In this document: in pieces, positions 17,216-26,677 of the stretch
How the letters are laid out: every line of letters begins with the position of its first letter
How positions within the stretch are numbered: position 1 is the first letter of the stretch
Notes under the pieces: generated by a model
Told to the model about the DNA's origin: nothing
Databases searched by the model: none
Seen by the model: the letters and a program-made list of their open reading frames with translations, nothing else
Assembly (NCBI GenBank): GCA_013141015.1
Contig: JABFRT010000057.1
Span: 1 to 36,163, forward strand
DNA from: Hyphomicrobium sp.
GTDB lineage: Bacteria; Pseudomonadota; Alphaproteobacteria; Rhizobiales; Hyphomicrobiaceae
Direction of reading: 5' to 3'
Length of the DNA: 36,163 nt
Program-made: the position numbers and the translations under genes

Positions 17216-17560
17216 ATGACCGAGGACGAATTCTGGAGAAAGTTAGAGTGGCGCATCTGCCTCGAGTTGAGTGAAACGAACGACAAAATATTCAGGTGGA
17301 TATGGTGTGACGGGATCCGGGGCAACCTCGTCCGCCCACCATCAGGACAACCCTATTTAGCGGGCTCAATCTGGATCGGTTCTGATGGGCAAACGGAAAT
17401 GCAATTCACGATGCAACTGCCCCGCGAAATTTCTATCGACGGCCCTACACCTTGGAGTGCGCTTCTGCCCGCTGAAAACCTGACAGGTTGGTTGTTCGTG
17501 GATCTCCAGAAAAAGATTGTGGCCATTGACCTGAATAGAGCAGAGACGTTCAACTCATAG
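17216..17560 (+). CDS. Orphan hypothetical gene between the two glnA 3' ends
   Basis: 114 aa from the ATG at 17216, with a good GGAGG seven bases upstream. It is probably soluble: rich in Trp, Glu and Ile (MTEDEFWRKLEWRICLELSE, FRWIWCDGIRGNLVRP, AGSIWIGSDGQTEMQFTMQLP, WLFVDLQKKIVAIDL). It looks like a small alpha-beta domain of the kind seen in immunity or hypothetical accessory proteins. No family is recognised. Its base composition is lower in GC than glnA and glnB by eye, which suggests separate origin. It converges with intact glnA across the terminator at 17594-17619. Confidence 0.72.
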   Translation: MTEDEFWRKLEWRICLELSETNDKIFRWIWCDGIRGNLVRPPSGQPYLAGSIWIGSDGQTEMQFTMQLPREISIDGPTPWSALLPAENLTGWLFVDLQKKIVAIDLNRAETFNS

Positions 17561-17593
17561 AAGCGAGGAATCTCCTTTGATCCGTCCCAACAA

Positions 17594-17619
17594 AAAAGGC
17601 GGCTCGAAAGCCGCCTTTT
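17594..17619. terminator. Bidirectional terminator of glnA
   Basis: AAAAGGCGGCT (17594-17604) pairs with AGCCGCCTTTT (17609-17619) around CGAA. It serves glnA on the minus strand (stop at 17642) and the orphan gene on the plus strand (stop at 17560). Confidence 0.88.
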
Positions 17620-17641
17620 CCGTTAATGCGAGAAAGTCCGC

Positions 17642-19051
17642 TTAAACCGAGTAGTACATGTCGTACTCGACCGGGTGGGGCGTCATCTCGTAGCGCATGT
17701 TTTCTTCCATGCGCAGCGCGATGTACGCGTCGATCATGTCGTCGTTCATCACGCCGCCCTTCTTCAGGTACTCGCGGTCCTTATCCAGGCAATCGAGCGC
17801 TTCGCGAAGCGAACCGGCAACGGTCGGGATCTTGGCGAGTTCGGCCGGCGGCAGATCGTACAAGTTCTTGTCCATGGCCGGGCCTGGATCGATCTTGTTC
17901 TGAATGCCGTCGAGGCCGGCCATGAGCATGGCGGCGAACGCGAGATACGGGTTTGCGCCCGGATCCGGGAAGCGGACTTCGATGCGCTTGGCCTTCGGGT
18001 TGGAGACGTGCGGGATACGGCACGACGCCGAGCGGTTGCGCGCCGAGTAGGCGAGCAGCACCGGCGCTTCGTAACCCGGCACAAGGCGCTTGTACGAGTT
18101 GGTCAGCGGGTTGGTGAACGCGTTGATCGACTTGGCGTGCTTCAGGATACCGCCGATATAGTACAGGCACATCTGCGAGAGGTCGGCGTACTTGTCGCCG
18201 GCGAACATTGGCTTGCCGTCTTTCCAGATCGACTGGTGGACGTGCATGCCCGAACCGTTATCGCCGAACACCGGCTTTGGCATGAAGGTCGCCGTCTTGC
18301 CGTAGGCCTGCGAGACAGAGTGGACCACGTACTTATAGATCTGCATGTGGTCGGCCATTTGGATCATCGGGCCGAACTTGACGCCGAGTTCGTGCTGAGC
18401 CGCTGCCACTTCGTGGTGGTGCTTTTCAACGGTCACGCCCATTTCGGTCAGAACCGAGAGCATTTCGGAGCGGATGTCCTGGCAGCTGTCGATCGGCGGA
18501 ACCGGGAAGTAGCCGCCTTTGACGCGCGGACGGTGGCCGAGGTTGCCCATTTCCATTTCGGTCGACGTGTTGGTTGGCAGCTCGTTGCTGTCAACCTTGA
18601 AGCCGGTCGAATACATGTCGGTCGAGAAGCGGACATCATCGAAGATGAAGAATTCGGCTTCCGGGCCGAAGTAGATTTTGTCGCCGAGACCGAGCGACAT
18701 CATGTACGACTCTGCCTTCTTGGCGATGCCGCGCGGGTCGCGCTCATAGAGCTGGCCGGTCGATGGCTCAAGCACGTCGCAGAAAATCGCGACCGTGGTC
18801 TGGGCAAAGAATGGGTCGATGTGGGCCGACGCCGGATCCGGCATCAACAGCATGTCGGAGGCTTCAATGGTCTTCCAGCCGGCAATCGACGAGCCGTCGA
18901 AAGCGTAGCCGTCTTTGAACATTTCGTCATCGACGCACGACACGTCGGCGGTGACGTGCTGCATCTTGCCCTTGGTGTCGGTGAACCGCAGATCAACGAA
19001 CTTGGCATCTTTGTCCTTGATGAACTTCAGGACATCACTCGCGCTCTTCAT
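17642..19051 (-). CDS. glnA: Type I glutamine synthetase
   Basis: 469 aa, full length for GSI-beta. It makes glutamine from glutamate, ammonia and ATP as a dodecamer. Signatures are [40 protein letters not shown], the [13 protein letters not shown] segment, [31 protein letters not shown] and the arginine-rich [10 protein letters not shown]. Tyr398 in [10 protein letters not shown] is the adenylylation site used by GlnE. AGGGGAG is upstream of the ATG at 19051. It lies 100 bp after glnB, so glnB-glnA is likely one operon. The last 238 bp are duplicated at 16804. Confidence 0.98.
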   Translation of the reverse strand: MKSASDVLKFIKDKDAKFVDLRFTDTKGKMQHVTADVSCVDDEMFKDGYAFDGSSIAGWKTIEASDMLLMPDPASAHIDPFFAQTTVAIFCDVLEPSTGQLYERDPRGIAKKAESYMMSLGLGDKIYFGPEAEFFIFDDVRFSTDMYSTGFKVDSNELPTNTSTEMEMGNLGHRPRVKGGYFPVPPIDSCQDIRSEMLSVLTEMGVTVEKHHHEVAAAQHELGVKFGPMIQMADHMQIYKYVVHSVSQAYGKTATFMPKPVFGDNGSGMHVHQSIWKDGKPMFAGDKYADLSQMCLYYIGGILKHAKSINAFTNPLTNSYKRLVPGYEAPVLLAYSARNRSASCRIPHVSNPKAKRIEVRFPDPGANPYLAFAAMLMAGLDGIQNKIDPGPAMDKNLYDLPPAELAKIPTVAGSLREALDCLDKDREYLKKGGVMNDDMIDAYIALRMEENMRYEMTPHPVEYDMYYSV

Positions 19052-19151
19052 GAGACTCCCCTGTCTAAACGGTCGTTCGAAATTAATTCAGTCATGCGTG
19101 GTCCGGGCCCGCGTGGTGGGCCCAGATGCGGTTTGCCGCCGGCTTGCCGCG

Positions 19152-19610
<459 letters not shown>

Positions 19611-19799
19611 TTAAGATTTTTGTCTGGGTGCCAGAATGGCGGTAAACTGGCTTTTTAGCCTAAAACTTGTGCAGCGTGGCAATTATTTGGGCGGATTTTC
19701 GCGGCGCGCGGTGCCTATCTGTGCGGCATCAGATCTTGAACACAAGACCGGCTGAGCGGGCCGCGTTACACTGCGCGCGGGCTGCGAAATGTACGGCGG

Positions 19800-21599
19800 A
19801 TGGCGATGCACGAACTTCTAACCACTGAAGAAATGGCTGAAGCCGACCGCCGCGCGGTCGCGCTTGGCGTGCCGGGTTTGACGCTGATGGAGAATGCCGG
19901 CCGGGCGGTCGCGGACGAGGCGGCGAAGATGGTGGCGCCCGGTGCGCGCATCGCAGTGCTGTGCGGCCCTGGCAACAACGGCGGCGATGGCTTCGTCGCC
20001 GCGCGGCTGTTGAAGGAGCGCGACTATGACGTGCGCGTTGCGTGTCTGGTGCCGGTCGCCGCGTTGAAGGGCGACGCTGCCGAGATGGCAGGGAAGTGGG
20101 GTGGGGACGTTGCCGAAGACCCGTTTGATTGGGACTTCCCTTGGCATGATGCCAAGCTCACCATCGACGCGCTTTTCGGGGCCGGACTATCGCGTCCCAT
20201 TGATCCCGACAGCTACGAAGCTGAGCTCATTCAGCGAGTGAACGCCACAGATGGCGAACGAGTGTTGGCGGTTGATGTTCCAAGCGGGCTGAATGGAAGC
20301 ACAGGTCTTGCAGATGGCCCGTGTGTTTGGGCCGAACGCACCGTGACATTCTTTCGTAAGAAGCCGGGGCATGTCCTGATGCCGGGTCGCTTATTGTGCG
20401 GGGAACTTGTGGTTGCCGATATCGGAATTCCCGACGAGGTGCTGAGTCATCCAGAATTTGCAGTTCTTCACGGTGGTGTCAGGATTGTCGATGGGGAACT
20501 CTGCCTGGATGGTCGACGTATTACACCATCAGAAGTGTCGACGTGGCAGAAGAAGTCTCTGTCTGATCCAGATACATGCGAGAATACTCCTCGTCCATAT
20601 TCCTGGATGGGGTGGTACCCCTGGCCAAGACTCGACGCCCACAAATACACGCGCGGACATGCGCTGGTCGTCTCCGGCCCACCATTTCAAACAGGCGCGG
20701 CGCGCTTGTCGGCGCGGGCGGCGTTGCGCATCGGTGCGGGCCTGGTGACGGTTGCGGGCTCATCGCCCGCGTGCGCCGTCAATGCCGCGCATCTGACGGC
20801 AATTATGCTAACGGTGTGCAACAACGCAAAAGATTTGCGCGAAATCCTCGAAGACAAACGCAAGAACGCCGTGCTGATCGGGCCCGGCGCGGGCGTTGGA
20901 GACGAGACGCGCGCGATTGTCGAAGCAGCTCTCGCGAGCGGCGCGGACGTTGTTCTGGATGCCGACGCGCTGACATCATTCGCGGAAAAGCCAGACGCCA
21001 CAACGGAACGCGTCAGCTTCGGCTTCACCGCAACATCGGCGAAGCAAGAGGTTACGCCGGGAGCGCTGTTCACGGCGATCACGGCGCGCCGATCCCTTCT
21101 CCCCTTGGGGAGAAGGTCCCCCGAAGGGGGGGATGAGGGGGCTGTTCGCTCGCAAGCCGGGGACAGCCCCCTCACCCCAGCCCTCTCCCCAAGGGGAGAG
21201 GGAGCGTCCGTCGTGATGACACCGCACGAGGGTGAGTTCAAACGGCTGTTCGGCGATGTCGCGGGATCAAAACTCGACCGCGCGCGGCACGCCGCAAAAC
21301 TGTCGGGTGCGATTGTCGTCCTCAAAGGCCCTGACACCGTCATTGCCGCACCTGATGGCTTCGCCGCAATCAACGCCAACGCGCCGCCGGCGCTGGCGAC
21401 TGCTGGATCGGGCGACGTGCTCGCGGGCTTCATCACGGGCCTCATCGCGCAAGGCATGCCCGCGTTCGAAGCGGCGTGCGCGGCCGTGTGGATTCATGGC
21501 GAATGCGCCAATACGTTTGGTCCGGGATTGATCGCAGAAGACCTGCCCGAAGTGCTGCCAAAAGTGCTCGCGGCGCTTCAAGCGCAACGGCCCGCATAA
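19800..21599 (+). CDS. nnr: Bifunctional NAD(P)HX epimerase/dehydratase Nnr, with in-frame insertions
   Basis: 599 aa, against roughly 500 in the family. It repairs hydrated NADH/NADPH. The N-terminal epimerase (YjeF_N) shows TLMENAGRAVADEA, LCGPGNNGGDGFVAARLL and DALFGAGLSRPI. The C-terminal ADP/ATP-dependent dehydratase shows HALVVSG, IGPGAGVGDETR, MTPHEGEFKRLFGD and GSGDVLAGFITG. Residues about 430-469 (21090-21206) are a palindromic repeat read as protein. Residues 224-270, between the two domains, are longer than usual and AT-richer. The start may be the ATG at 19800 or the one at 19806. Both domains keep their key motifs, so the enzyme is probably active. Confidence 0.93.
   Translation: MAMHELLTTEEMAEADRRAVALGVPGLTLMENAGRAVADEAAKMVAPGARIAVLCGPGNNGGDGFVAARLLKERDYDVRVACLVPVAALKGDAAEMAGKWGGDVAEDPFDWDFPWHDAKLTIDALFGAGLSRPIDPDSYEAELIQRVNATDGERVLAVDVPSGLNGSTGLADGPCVWAERTVTFFRKKPGHVLMPGRLLCGELVVADIGIPDEVLSHPEFAVLHGGVRIVDGELCLDGRRITPSEVSTWQKKSLSDPDTCENTPRPYSWMGWYPWPRLDAHKYTRGHALVVSGPPFQTGAARLSARAALRIGAGLVTVAGSSPACAVNAAHLTAIMLTVCNNAKDLREILEDKRKNAVLIGPGAGVGDETRAIVEAALASGADVVLDADALTSFAEKPDATTERVSFGFTATSAKQEVTPGALFTAITARRSLLPLGRRSPEGGDEGAVRSQAGDSPLTPALSPRGEGASVVMTPHEGEFKRLFGDVAGSKLDRARHAAKLSGAIVVLKGPDTVIAAPDGFAAINANAPPALATAGSGDVLAGFITGLIAQGMPAFEAACAAVWIHGECANTFGPGLIAEDLPEVLPKVLAALQAQRPA
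21093..21204 (+). repeat. Palindromic element inserted in frame in nnr
   Basis: Three inverted repeats are visible: CCTTCTCCCC/GGGGAGAAGG (21095-21116), GAGGGGGCTGT/ACAGCCCCCTC (about 21135-21174) and CCCTCTCCCC/GGGGAGAGGG (21181-21202). It is read as [11 protein letters not shown] in nnr. A related element with the same three stems lies in the radical SAM gene (31787-31922), in a different reading frame. Confidence 0.88.
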
Positions 21600-21625
21600 A
21601 AACGGCGGCACAGGGTGCCGCCGTT
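21598..21625 (-). terminator. Hairpin between nnr and the Pro/Ala-rich gene
   Basis: AACGGCGGCAC (21601-21611) pairs perfectly with GTGCCGCCGTT (21615-21625) around AGG. On the minus strand it is followed by five T, so it terminates the gene ending at 21648. It may also act weakly for nnr. Confidence 0.75.
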
Positions 21626-21647
21626 GAAAACTCAAACTCCACAAAAA

Positions 21648-23873
21648 TCAGTCCTCGCCAAGTGCGCCCGGCGGCAGTGTGGCGCTGACGTTGGGTTTGA
21701 CGGGTGCGGCGGGCTTTGCCGGCTCAACACCCATGCGCGCCTGACTGATCGCGTGACCGCCAGCCGTGCCCGACGCCGTGCTGACCAGCGGCACATCGAC
21801 CGGTATTGGCTTCAGTTCCGAATAATCGGCCGCCGTGCGCGTGGCCGGTGCGCTTGCGGCAGATGCCGCGGGCTTAGCCGTCACAGCCGGCGAGATTGTC
21901 TTCGACACATCGGGCCGGACCAGCAGCGGCTCGGCGCGGATTGGCACGCGCTCGGCCTTGATCGATTGCAGACCGGGCGACGGCATCACTTCGGCGAGCA
22001 GAATTTCATCGTCCGTCAGCGGGCGGCGCGGAATGTTGTTCGACCAAAGCGAAGGCGTCTGCGGGCGCGGCACAACGGGGCGCTCCAAATCAATGGCGGC
22101 GTTGCCCGAGAGTTCGCCGCCGAGCACGACGGTGCCTTTGCGCGCCGTGGACAGCAGCACACTTTCGACTGGTAGGGCCACAGGTTGAGCTGCTGGTTGG
22201 GCGACAGCAGCGGCGGCAGGCTTCGCGCCGCGTGTTGCATCGGAGGGCGGCAGGGACGACGCGCGTGCCGCGTATGACGACGGTGGCGAGGCTGGAGCAT
22301 TCGCTGACGCTGAGCCTGCGGTTGCGGCAGATGCCACCGCTGCGGCCGCCGTCGTGGCGGCTGCGGCCTTCATGGCATACCACGATGCCGGCATGGATTT
22401 CGGCGCGGCGCTGTTAGCATTGGCCGCGGCCGGTGCCGCTGCCGGTTTCGCGGTGGCTGCGGCTGGGGGTGCTGGTGCCGCAGGGGCCGAAGCCGTTGGT
22501 GCCGCGGTAACCGGCTGCGTCGGGGCGGCGCGTGGCAGCGTGGCGTTGACATCGGCCCGGACAGCCAAGGCGGCGGCCGGTTCAGCCGCAGGCTTAGGTA
22601 CAGGAGCGGCGGGTGCAGGCGCCACATACCCCTGGCGGCAAGGTATGCGCTGCGGCGGGCTTTGCGGGGACGCTTACGGTTGGAGCTTGCGCCACAGCCG
22701 GTGCCGGGGCCACAGCCGGTGCAGGTGCCACAGCCAGTGCCGGGGCCACAGCCGGTGCCGCAACTTTAGCGGCAGCCGCGGGTGCGGCGGGGGCAGCGGC
22801 GACTGGTGCAGCTGTTGGCGCCACAGCGGCCACAGCTACCGGCTGGGCCGCAGGCGCACGCAGCATCGTGGCTTTGCTGTCGGCACGCACGACGTTTGCC
22901 GGAAGTGCGACCGGCCCGGTAGCGAATTGCGGTGCTGCTGGGGCTTTAGCTGGCGCTTGATATCCGGGCGGGACAGTTGAACGCGCGTCCGGTTTGCTGA
23001 TCACCAGCGGACCAAGCACGGGCCTCGCGGTTGGCTGCGCCGGTGCAGCGGCGGCGGGTGCTGCGGGTGCTACGGGGTCCGGCCGGGCAGGCGGCGCTGG
23101 TGGCGTGTAGACTGCGTTTGGTGGCGCAATCGTTGCGCTGGCACTTGGGCGAATAGGCTGAGCCGCAACCGCCGTCGCAACGGCCGGTGCGGCAGCCGCC
23201 TGCACAGGAGCGGATGAAGCGGGTACAGCTTGGACGGGCGCGGTTGCGGCTTTGGGCGCGGGAACAGGGGGTGCTGGCGCTACAGGTTTTGCTGCGGCCG
23301 GTGCTGCCGCTGCAGGTGAAGCCTGTGGTGCGGCGGCCGGTGGGGAGCCGGCGGGTGCGGCAGGCTTCGCAATTGTTGGTGCGGCGGTTGAAGCCGCCGC
23401 CTGCGCTACGGCCACGGCGGCTGTTGCCGTGGCGGCGACGGCGGCAGTAACCGCGGCTGGTGCCTGCGCCGCTGCAGCGCAGGGGATGCCGGTTGTGCCA
23501 CGATTGGTGTGGCCAGTGGCGGTGCAGTCTGCGATGCCGTCGCGGCGGGTTGAGTGTGCGTGGGTGCTGCCGCCGCCGCTGCAGGTGCCGCGACAACCGG
23601 CGCAACAGGGGCAGGGGCTTTGACTGCGGCTGGTGCGGCGGCCGCTACGGGCACTGGTTTCGGCTCGGCTTTGACGACGTGAACCGAAGCCTCGCCTATA
23701 TTCCCACCTTTGGCCACGCTGGCGTTCGGGTGCGGCGCGGGTCCAGGCTCTGGCGCCAGCGGGCCGCGCCGCAGCACAACCTCATCATCAGCACCGCCAC
23801 CCAGCAGGCGCACCAGGATCGCCGACAAGATCAGGAAGGCCAGGATCGATAAGCCAATAGCAATGTCGGACAC
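21648..23873 (-). pseudogene. Pro/Ala-rich membrane-anchored protein with two compensating frameshifts
   Basis: The gene starts at GTG 23873 (CGGAG nine bases upstream) with one membrane helix (IAIGLSILAFLILSAILVRLL) and then a long Ala/Pro/Val-rich tail. The frame breaks near 23472-23485 and again at 22629-22632, and the last third is back in the first frame, giving 2226 bp in total, divisible by three. At the second break the run CCCC on the plus strand appears one base too long: with three, the protein reads LPPGYVAPAP, matching VPPGYQAPA upstream. At the first break a base appears to be missing, near GGGG at 23482. Joined, it is about 741 aa. Repeated cassettes such as ATLPPG and STVPPG occur along the tail. 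No enzyme domain is seen. It may be an intact gene with sequencing errors. Confidence 0.75.
22691..22762. repeat. Four tandem 18-bp repeats
   Basis: Units of 18 bp beginning GCCACAGCC start at 22691, 22709, 22727 and 22745 with one to three differences each. They encode the AVAPAP motif repeats of the Pro/Ala-rich protein. Such arrays can change length by slippage. Confidence 0.85.
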
Positions 23874-23997
23874 GTCAGGTTACTCCGCCGCTCATAAAAA
23901 AAATAGCCGCGCCAAGGTTGAGGAAATGCGGGCGCGCGTCAACTGTCCCATCGCATTAGACGGGTTAAGTGTCAGGCCGCAGTGGCCGCATCGCACC

Positions 23998-24552
23998 TCA
24001 GGCGCCCGGTGATTGCTTCAATTGATCGCCCGCATGCAGAAACGCCTCGACTTCCGGAGCGGGGGCAGGGCTTTCAGCCGTCACGCCCAAGGTTTGCATC
24101 AGTTGAGCAATCGGGATGAAGCGCCGCGTCGAGCGGTCATACAACCCGCCCTTAAACAGCGCGCGGGCCGCGATCTGGCCATCGCGTGCGCCGCCATCGA
24201 TCAGAAATGTCTGTTCCATGACCACGGAGCTGTCCTCCCAGCAAACGATGCGCGTCTGCAGGCGGAACTTCTGGAACGGCTTCAATTCACGGCTGAAGCG
24301 GATCGTGATCGCGCTGGCAATGGGTGTCCATTTGTTACGCCACGCGGCGCGCCATAAGCCGGACATCAGCATGATATCGACGCGGCCGAGGTCCATCAGC
24401 GTCAGATACCGGCCGTTGTTCATGTGGATCGACGGGTCGAGATCATGCGGCCAAACGCGGAACGAGAGATCAGACACGCCCCCGGGCAAGGTGAGTGGCG
24501 GCCTGCGTGCCGCCGTCAGCATCAGCCAGATCAGGCGGAACCAAAGATTCAT
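23998..24552 (-). CDS. Hotdog-fold thioesterase family protein
   Basis: 184 aa. The N-terminal segment WFRLIWLMLTAARR is followed by a hotdog domain: FRVWPHDLDPSIHMNNGRYLTLMDLGRVD, with the helix characteristic of 4-hydroxybenzoyl-CoA-thioesterase-like proteins, then FSRELKPFQKFRLQTRIVCWEDSSVVMEQTFL. Members hydrolyse acyl-CoA or are THEM6-like proteins of unknown substrate. GAGG is upstream of the ATG at 24552. It is probably upstream of, and on the same strand as, the Pro/Ala-rich gene. The spacing of about 125 bp leaves co-transcription open. Confidence 0.88.
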   Translation of the reverse strand: MNLWFRLIWLMLTAARRPPLTLPGGVSDLSFRVWPHDLDPSIHMNNGRYLTLMDLGRVDIMLMSGLWRAAWRNKWTPIASAITIRFSRELKPFQKFRLQTRIVCWEDSSVVMEQTFLIDGGARDGQIAARALFKGGLYDRSTRRFIPIAQLMQTLGVTAESPAPAPEVEAFLHAGDQLKQSPGA

Positions 24553-24740
24553 GCGGACAGCCTCAGGGTATGCGAGCAGACGGCAAGTTGAACGGTGCGC
24601 TGGCTAAGCACGCTCATTGACCGCTACAATCAATTCTGCCGCGGCGGCGTCAAGAGCCCATAAGATGCACGCACGGTTCCATATCCGCGTCACAGCACCA
24701 CTCTATATTGGCTACGTAATTTCTAATCCGGAAGGTTTGC

Positions 24741-25790
24741 ATGCCAGACCTAAATACCGCCGTCCTCAAAGACACACCCGTCGTCGTCACCGGCGCCTCT
24801 GGCTTCATCGCCAAGTATGTGATTGCCGAATTGCTCAAGCGCGGATTTTCCGTCATTGGAACGCTGCGCAACCCGGCCAAGGCTGACGCCGTCAGCGGGT
24901 CGTTGCACACGCTTGGCGTGCCGGTTGCCAACTTGTCATTCGCCGCCGCCGATTTGATGCGCGACGATCATTGGGACGAGATCGTTGCTGGCAAGCGCTA
25001 TGTGATCCATACGGCTTCGCCGTTTCCAGTGCAGCAGCCTGACAATGCAGATGATCTGATTGCGCCGGCGCGCGAGGGAACGTTACGTGTGCTGCTTGCC
25101 GCGCACCGGGCCAGCGTCAAACGTGTGGTGCTGACATCATCCACCGTCGCCGTCATGTATGCGCGCGACTACCAGCCGGGCTACATTTTCAGCGAGGACG
25201 ATTTTACCGACGAGACGCGGCCGGGTCTAACGCCGTACATCCAATCGAAGACGCTGGCTGAAAAAGCCGCGTGGAATTTTGTAAAAACCAAAATCGCAGC
25301 CCCCGAACTCGCGGTCATCAACCCGGCGTTCGTGCAAGGCCCCGCACTTGACGATGATCTCTCCACCTCGCATGAATTGATGCGGCTAATGGCGGCTGGG
25401 ACGTATCCCGCTGCCCCCAAAGTCATTTTCCCCGTGTGCGATGTGCGCGACGTCGCAGCCGCCCACGTTGAAGCCATGCTGCGCCCCGAAGCGGCCGGTC
25501 AGCGCTTCATCGTGGCGGAAGGTGAAACCCGGCTCTACGACATCGGCCAGCGGATCGTTGCCGAATGCCCGGATCTCAAAACAAGGGCACCGCGTTTCGA
25601 GATGCCCGATACCGCAGTCCGTGCGCTTGCCGTGTTCGACAAGCGGTTGCGGACAATTCTGCCGGAACTTGGCACGCACCGCACATGCTGCAACGTCAGG
25701 GCGCGCAAGGTGCTCGGTTTGAAACTGCGCGGCCCGGACGAGGCGATTGGTTCAGCCGCCCGCTCGCTGCGCGCGTTGAAGTTGATCTAG
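24741..25790 (+). CDS. NAD(P)-dependent extended SDR (dihydroflavonol-reductase-like)
   Basis: 349 aa. The nucleotide-binding motif TGASGFIA is at 17-24. The catalytic Tyr166 and Lys170 are in TPYIQSKTLAEKAAW, with Ser133/134 in VVLTSSTVAVMY. HTASPFPVQQP and INPAFVQGPALDDDLSTS are typical of the aldehyde/dihydroflavonol reductase branch. It probably reduces a carbonyl group; the substrate is unknown. It lies divergent to the thioesterase with 188 bp between. The C-terminal 60 residues are less conserved. Confidence 0.9.
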   Translation: MPDLNTAVLKDTPVVVTGASGFIAKYVIAELLKRGFSVIGTLRNPAKADAVSGSLHTLGVPVANLSFAAADLMRDDHWDEIVAGKRYVIHTASPFPVQQPDNADDLIAPAREGTLRVLLAAHRASVKRVVLTSSTVAVMYARDYQPGYIFSEDDFTDETRPGLTPYIQSKTLAEKAAWNFVKTKIAAPELAVINPAFVQGPALDDDLSTSHELMRLMAAGTYPAAPKVIFPVCDVRDVAAAHVEAMLRPEAAGQRFIVAEGETRLYDIGQRIVAECPDLKTRAPRFEMPDTAVRALAVFDKRLRTILPELGTHRTCCNVRARKVLGLKLRGPDEAIGSAARSLRALKLI

Positions 25791-25819
25791 CACGCGCGTT
25801 TCAAGGCGTGGGGCGGCAT

Positions 25820-25858
25820 AAAAAAATGCGCTGCCGGTCCGGTTGGAACGGCAGCGCA
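25820..25858 (-). terminator. Rho-independent terminator of the SRPBCC gene
   Basis: TGCGCTGCCG (25827-25836) pairs perfectly with CGGCAGCGCA (25849-25858). On the minus strand it is followed by seven T (A run at 25820-25826). It lies 70 bp after the stop at 25931 and is convergent with the SDR gene. Confidence 0.85.
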
Positions 25859-25930
25859 AGGCTTTGCAGTCCGGAAAACAAGAAAGACAGCCGAAAAGCC
25901 ATCAGGTAACACGCCGAAGTGACTTCGAAC

Positions 25931-26425
25931 TTACTTCGCTGCCAATTCGCTGAGCGACTTCAGGCCTGCATCGAAGATGCCTTCGATGACGGCCTTGGCT
26001 TCCGCCTCGGTCTTGCCCTTGGCCTGATAGGATGCGAGCCAGTTGATGCGCACAGCGTTGTCGCCGTCGCCGTCCTTCTTGATCGAGAAGGTTGCCATGT
26101 AGTCCTTCACCGGCAGCGGGCTTTCGACGATCTTGTAGCTGTAGCCTTCGTCACCCTTGCTGGTCAGCTTTTCCTTGATCACGCCGCCGTCTTTCAGCGT
26201 CAAGGTGCGGAAGGTGTCATTGCCTTCCTTGCTCTCGTCGCATTTGGCAACGGCCGGGTGCCAATCCTTGATGGCGCAGAACGCGCCGAACTTGGCCAGC
26301 ACGTCTGCGGCGGTCTTGCCTTTGATTTCGATGCCTTTGCTGGTGACGACGCCGGACGCGGCGAGGGTGGTGCCAGCTGATACAAGCAAAGCGGCTGTGG
26401 CGCAGATGGAAGTGAGGGCACGCAT
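25931..26425 (-). CDS. Secreted SRPBCC (polyketide-cyclase-like) protein
   Basis: 164 aa with a signal peptide (ATAALLVSAGTTLAAS, cleavage near residue 23). The mature protein follows the START/SRPBCC pattern of polyketide cyclase 2-like proteins: ADVLAKFGAFCAIKDWHPAVAKC, then TFRTLTLKDGGVIKEKL, GYSYKIVESPLPVKDYMATFSI and a long C-terminal helix. These proteins bind hydrophobic ligands in a cavity. The periplasmic location is inferred. GGAG lies about ten bases before the ATG. Confidence 0.87.
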   Translation of the reverse strand: MRALTSICATAALLVSAGTTLAASGVVTSKGIEIKGKTAADVLAKFGAFCAIKDWHPAVAKCDESKEGNDTFRTLTLKDGGVIKEKLTSKGDEGYSYKIVESPLPVKDYMATFSIKKDGDGDNAVRINWLASYQAKGKTEAEAKAVIEGIFDAGLKSLSELAAK

Positions 26426-26522
26426 GGGCGGTTGTCTCCGTCTCGAAATTGCTGATCATTGAGCGCAAGTGCCGGGCAGAACCGTTGGCGGTCTGGGCCG
26501 GCGGGGGTGGCATAACATATGC

Positions 26523-26538
26523 CGTTCCAATCGGAACG
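26523..26538. promoter_or_regulatory. Perfect inverted repeat upstream of the Do-like protease
   Basis: CGTTCC and GGAACG form six-base arms around AATC. It lies 140 bp before the protease start and 100 bp before the divergent SRPBCC gene. It could be an operator for either gene. Envelope-stress (ECF-type) -35 boxes contain GGAAC, but no matching -10 at the expected distance was found. Confidence 0.3.
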
Positions 26539-26677
26539 TGCCTCGGCTAGACAAAGGCAAAATCGGGAAAACCTCCCGGGAACGATATTCAAGCCGTTGC
26601 GGGGCTTGCAATTGGCAGGCAGCGCCAGCACATCACCCCGCGCACCGGCAGCGCTTGGACGTGACAGGAGAAACGAC

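Noticed and set aside
22691-22762. Possible CRISPR or regulatory array
   Set aside because: The 18-bp units encode in-phase repeats of a Pro/Ala-rich protein and have no spacers.
26519-26677. Longer N-terminus for the Do-like protease
   Set aside because: The GTG at 26678 has a good ribosome-binding site and is followed at once by a signal peptide; the upstream part has no coding character.
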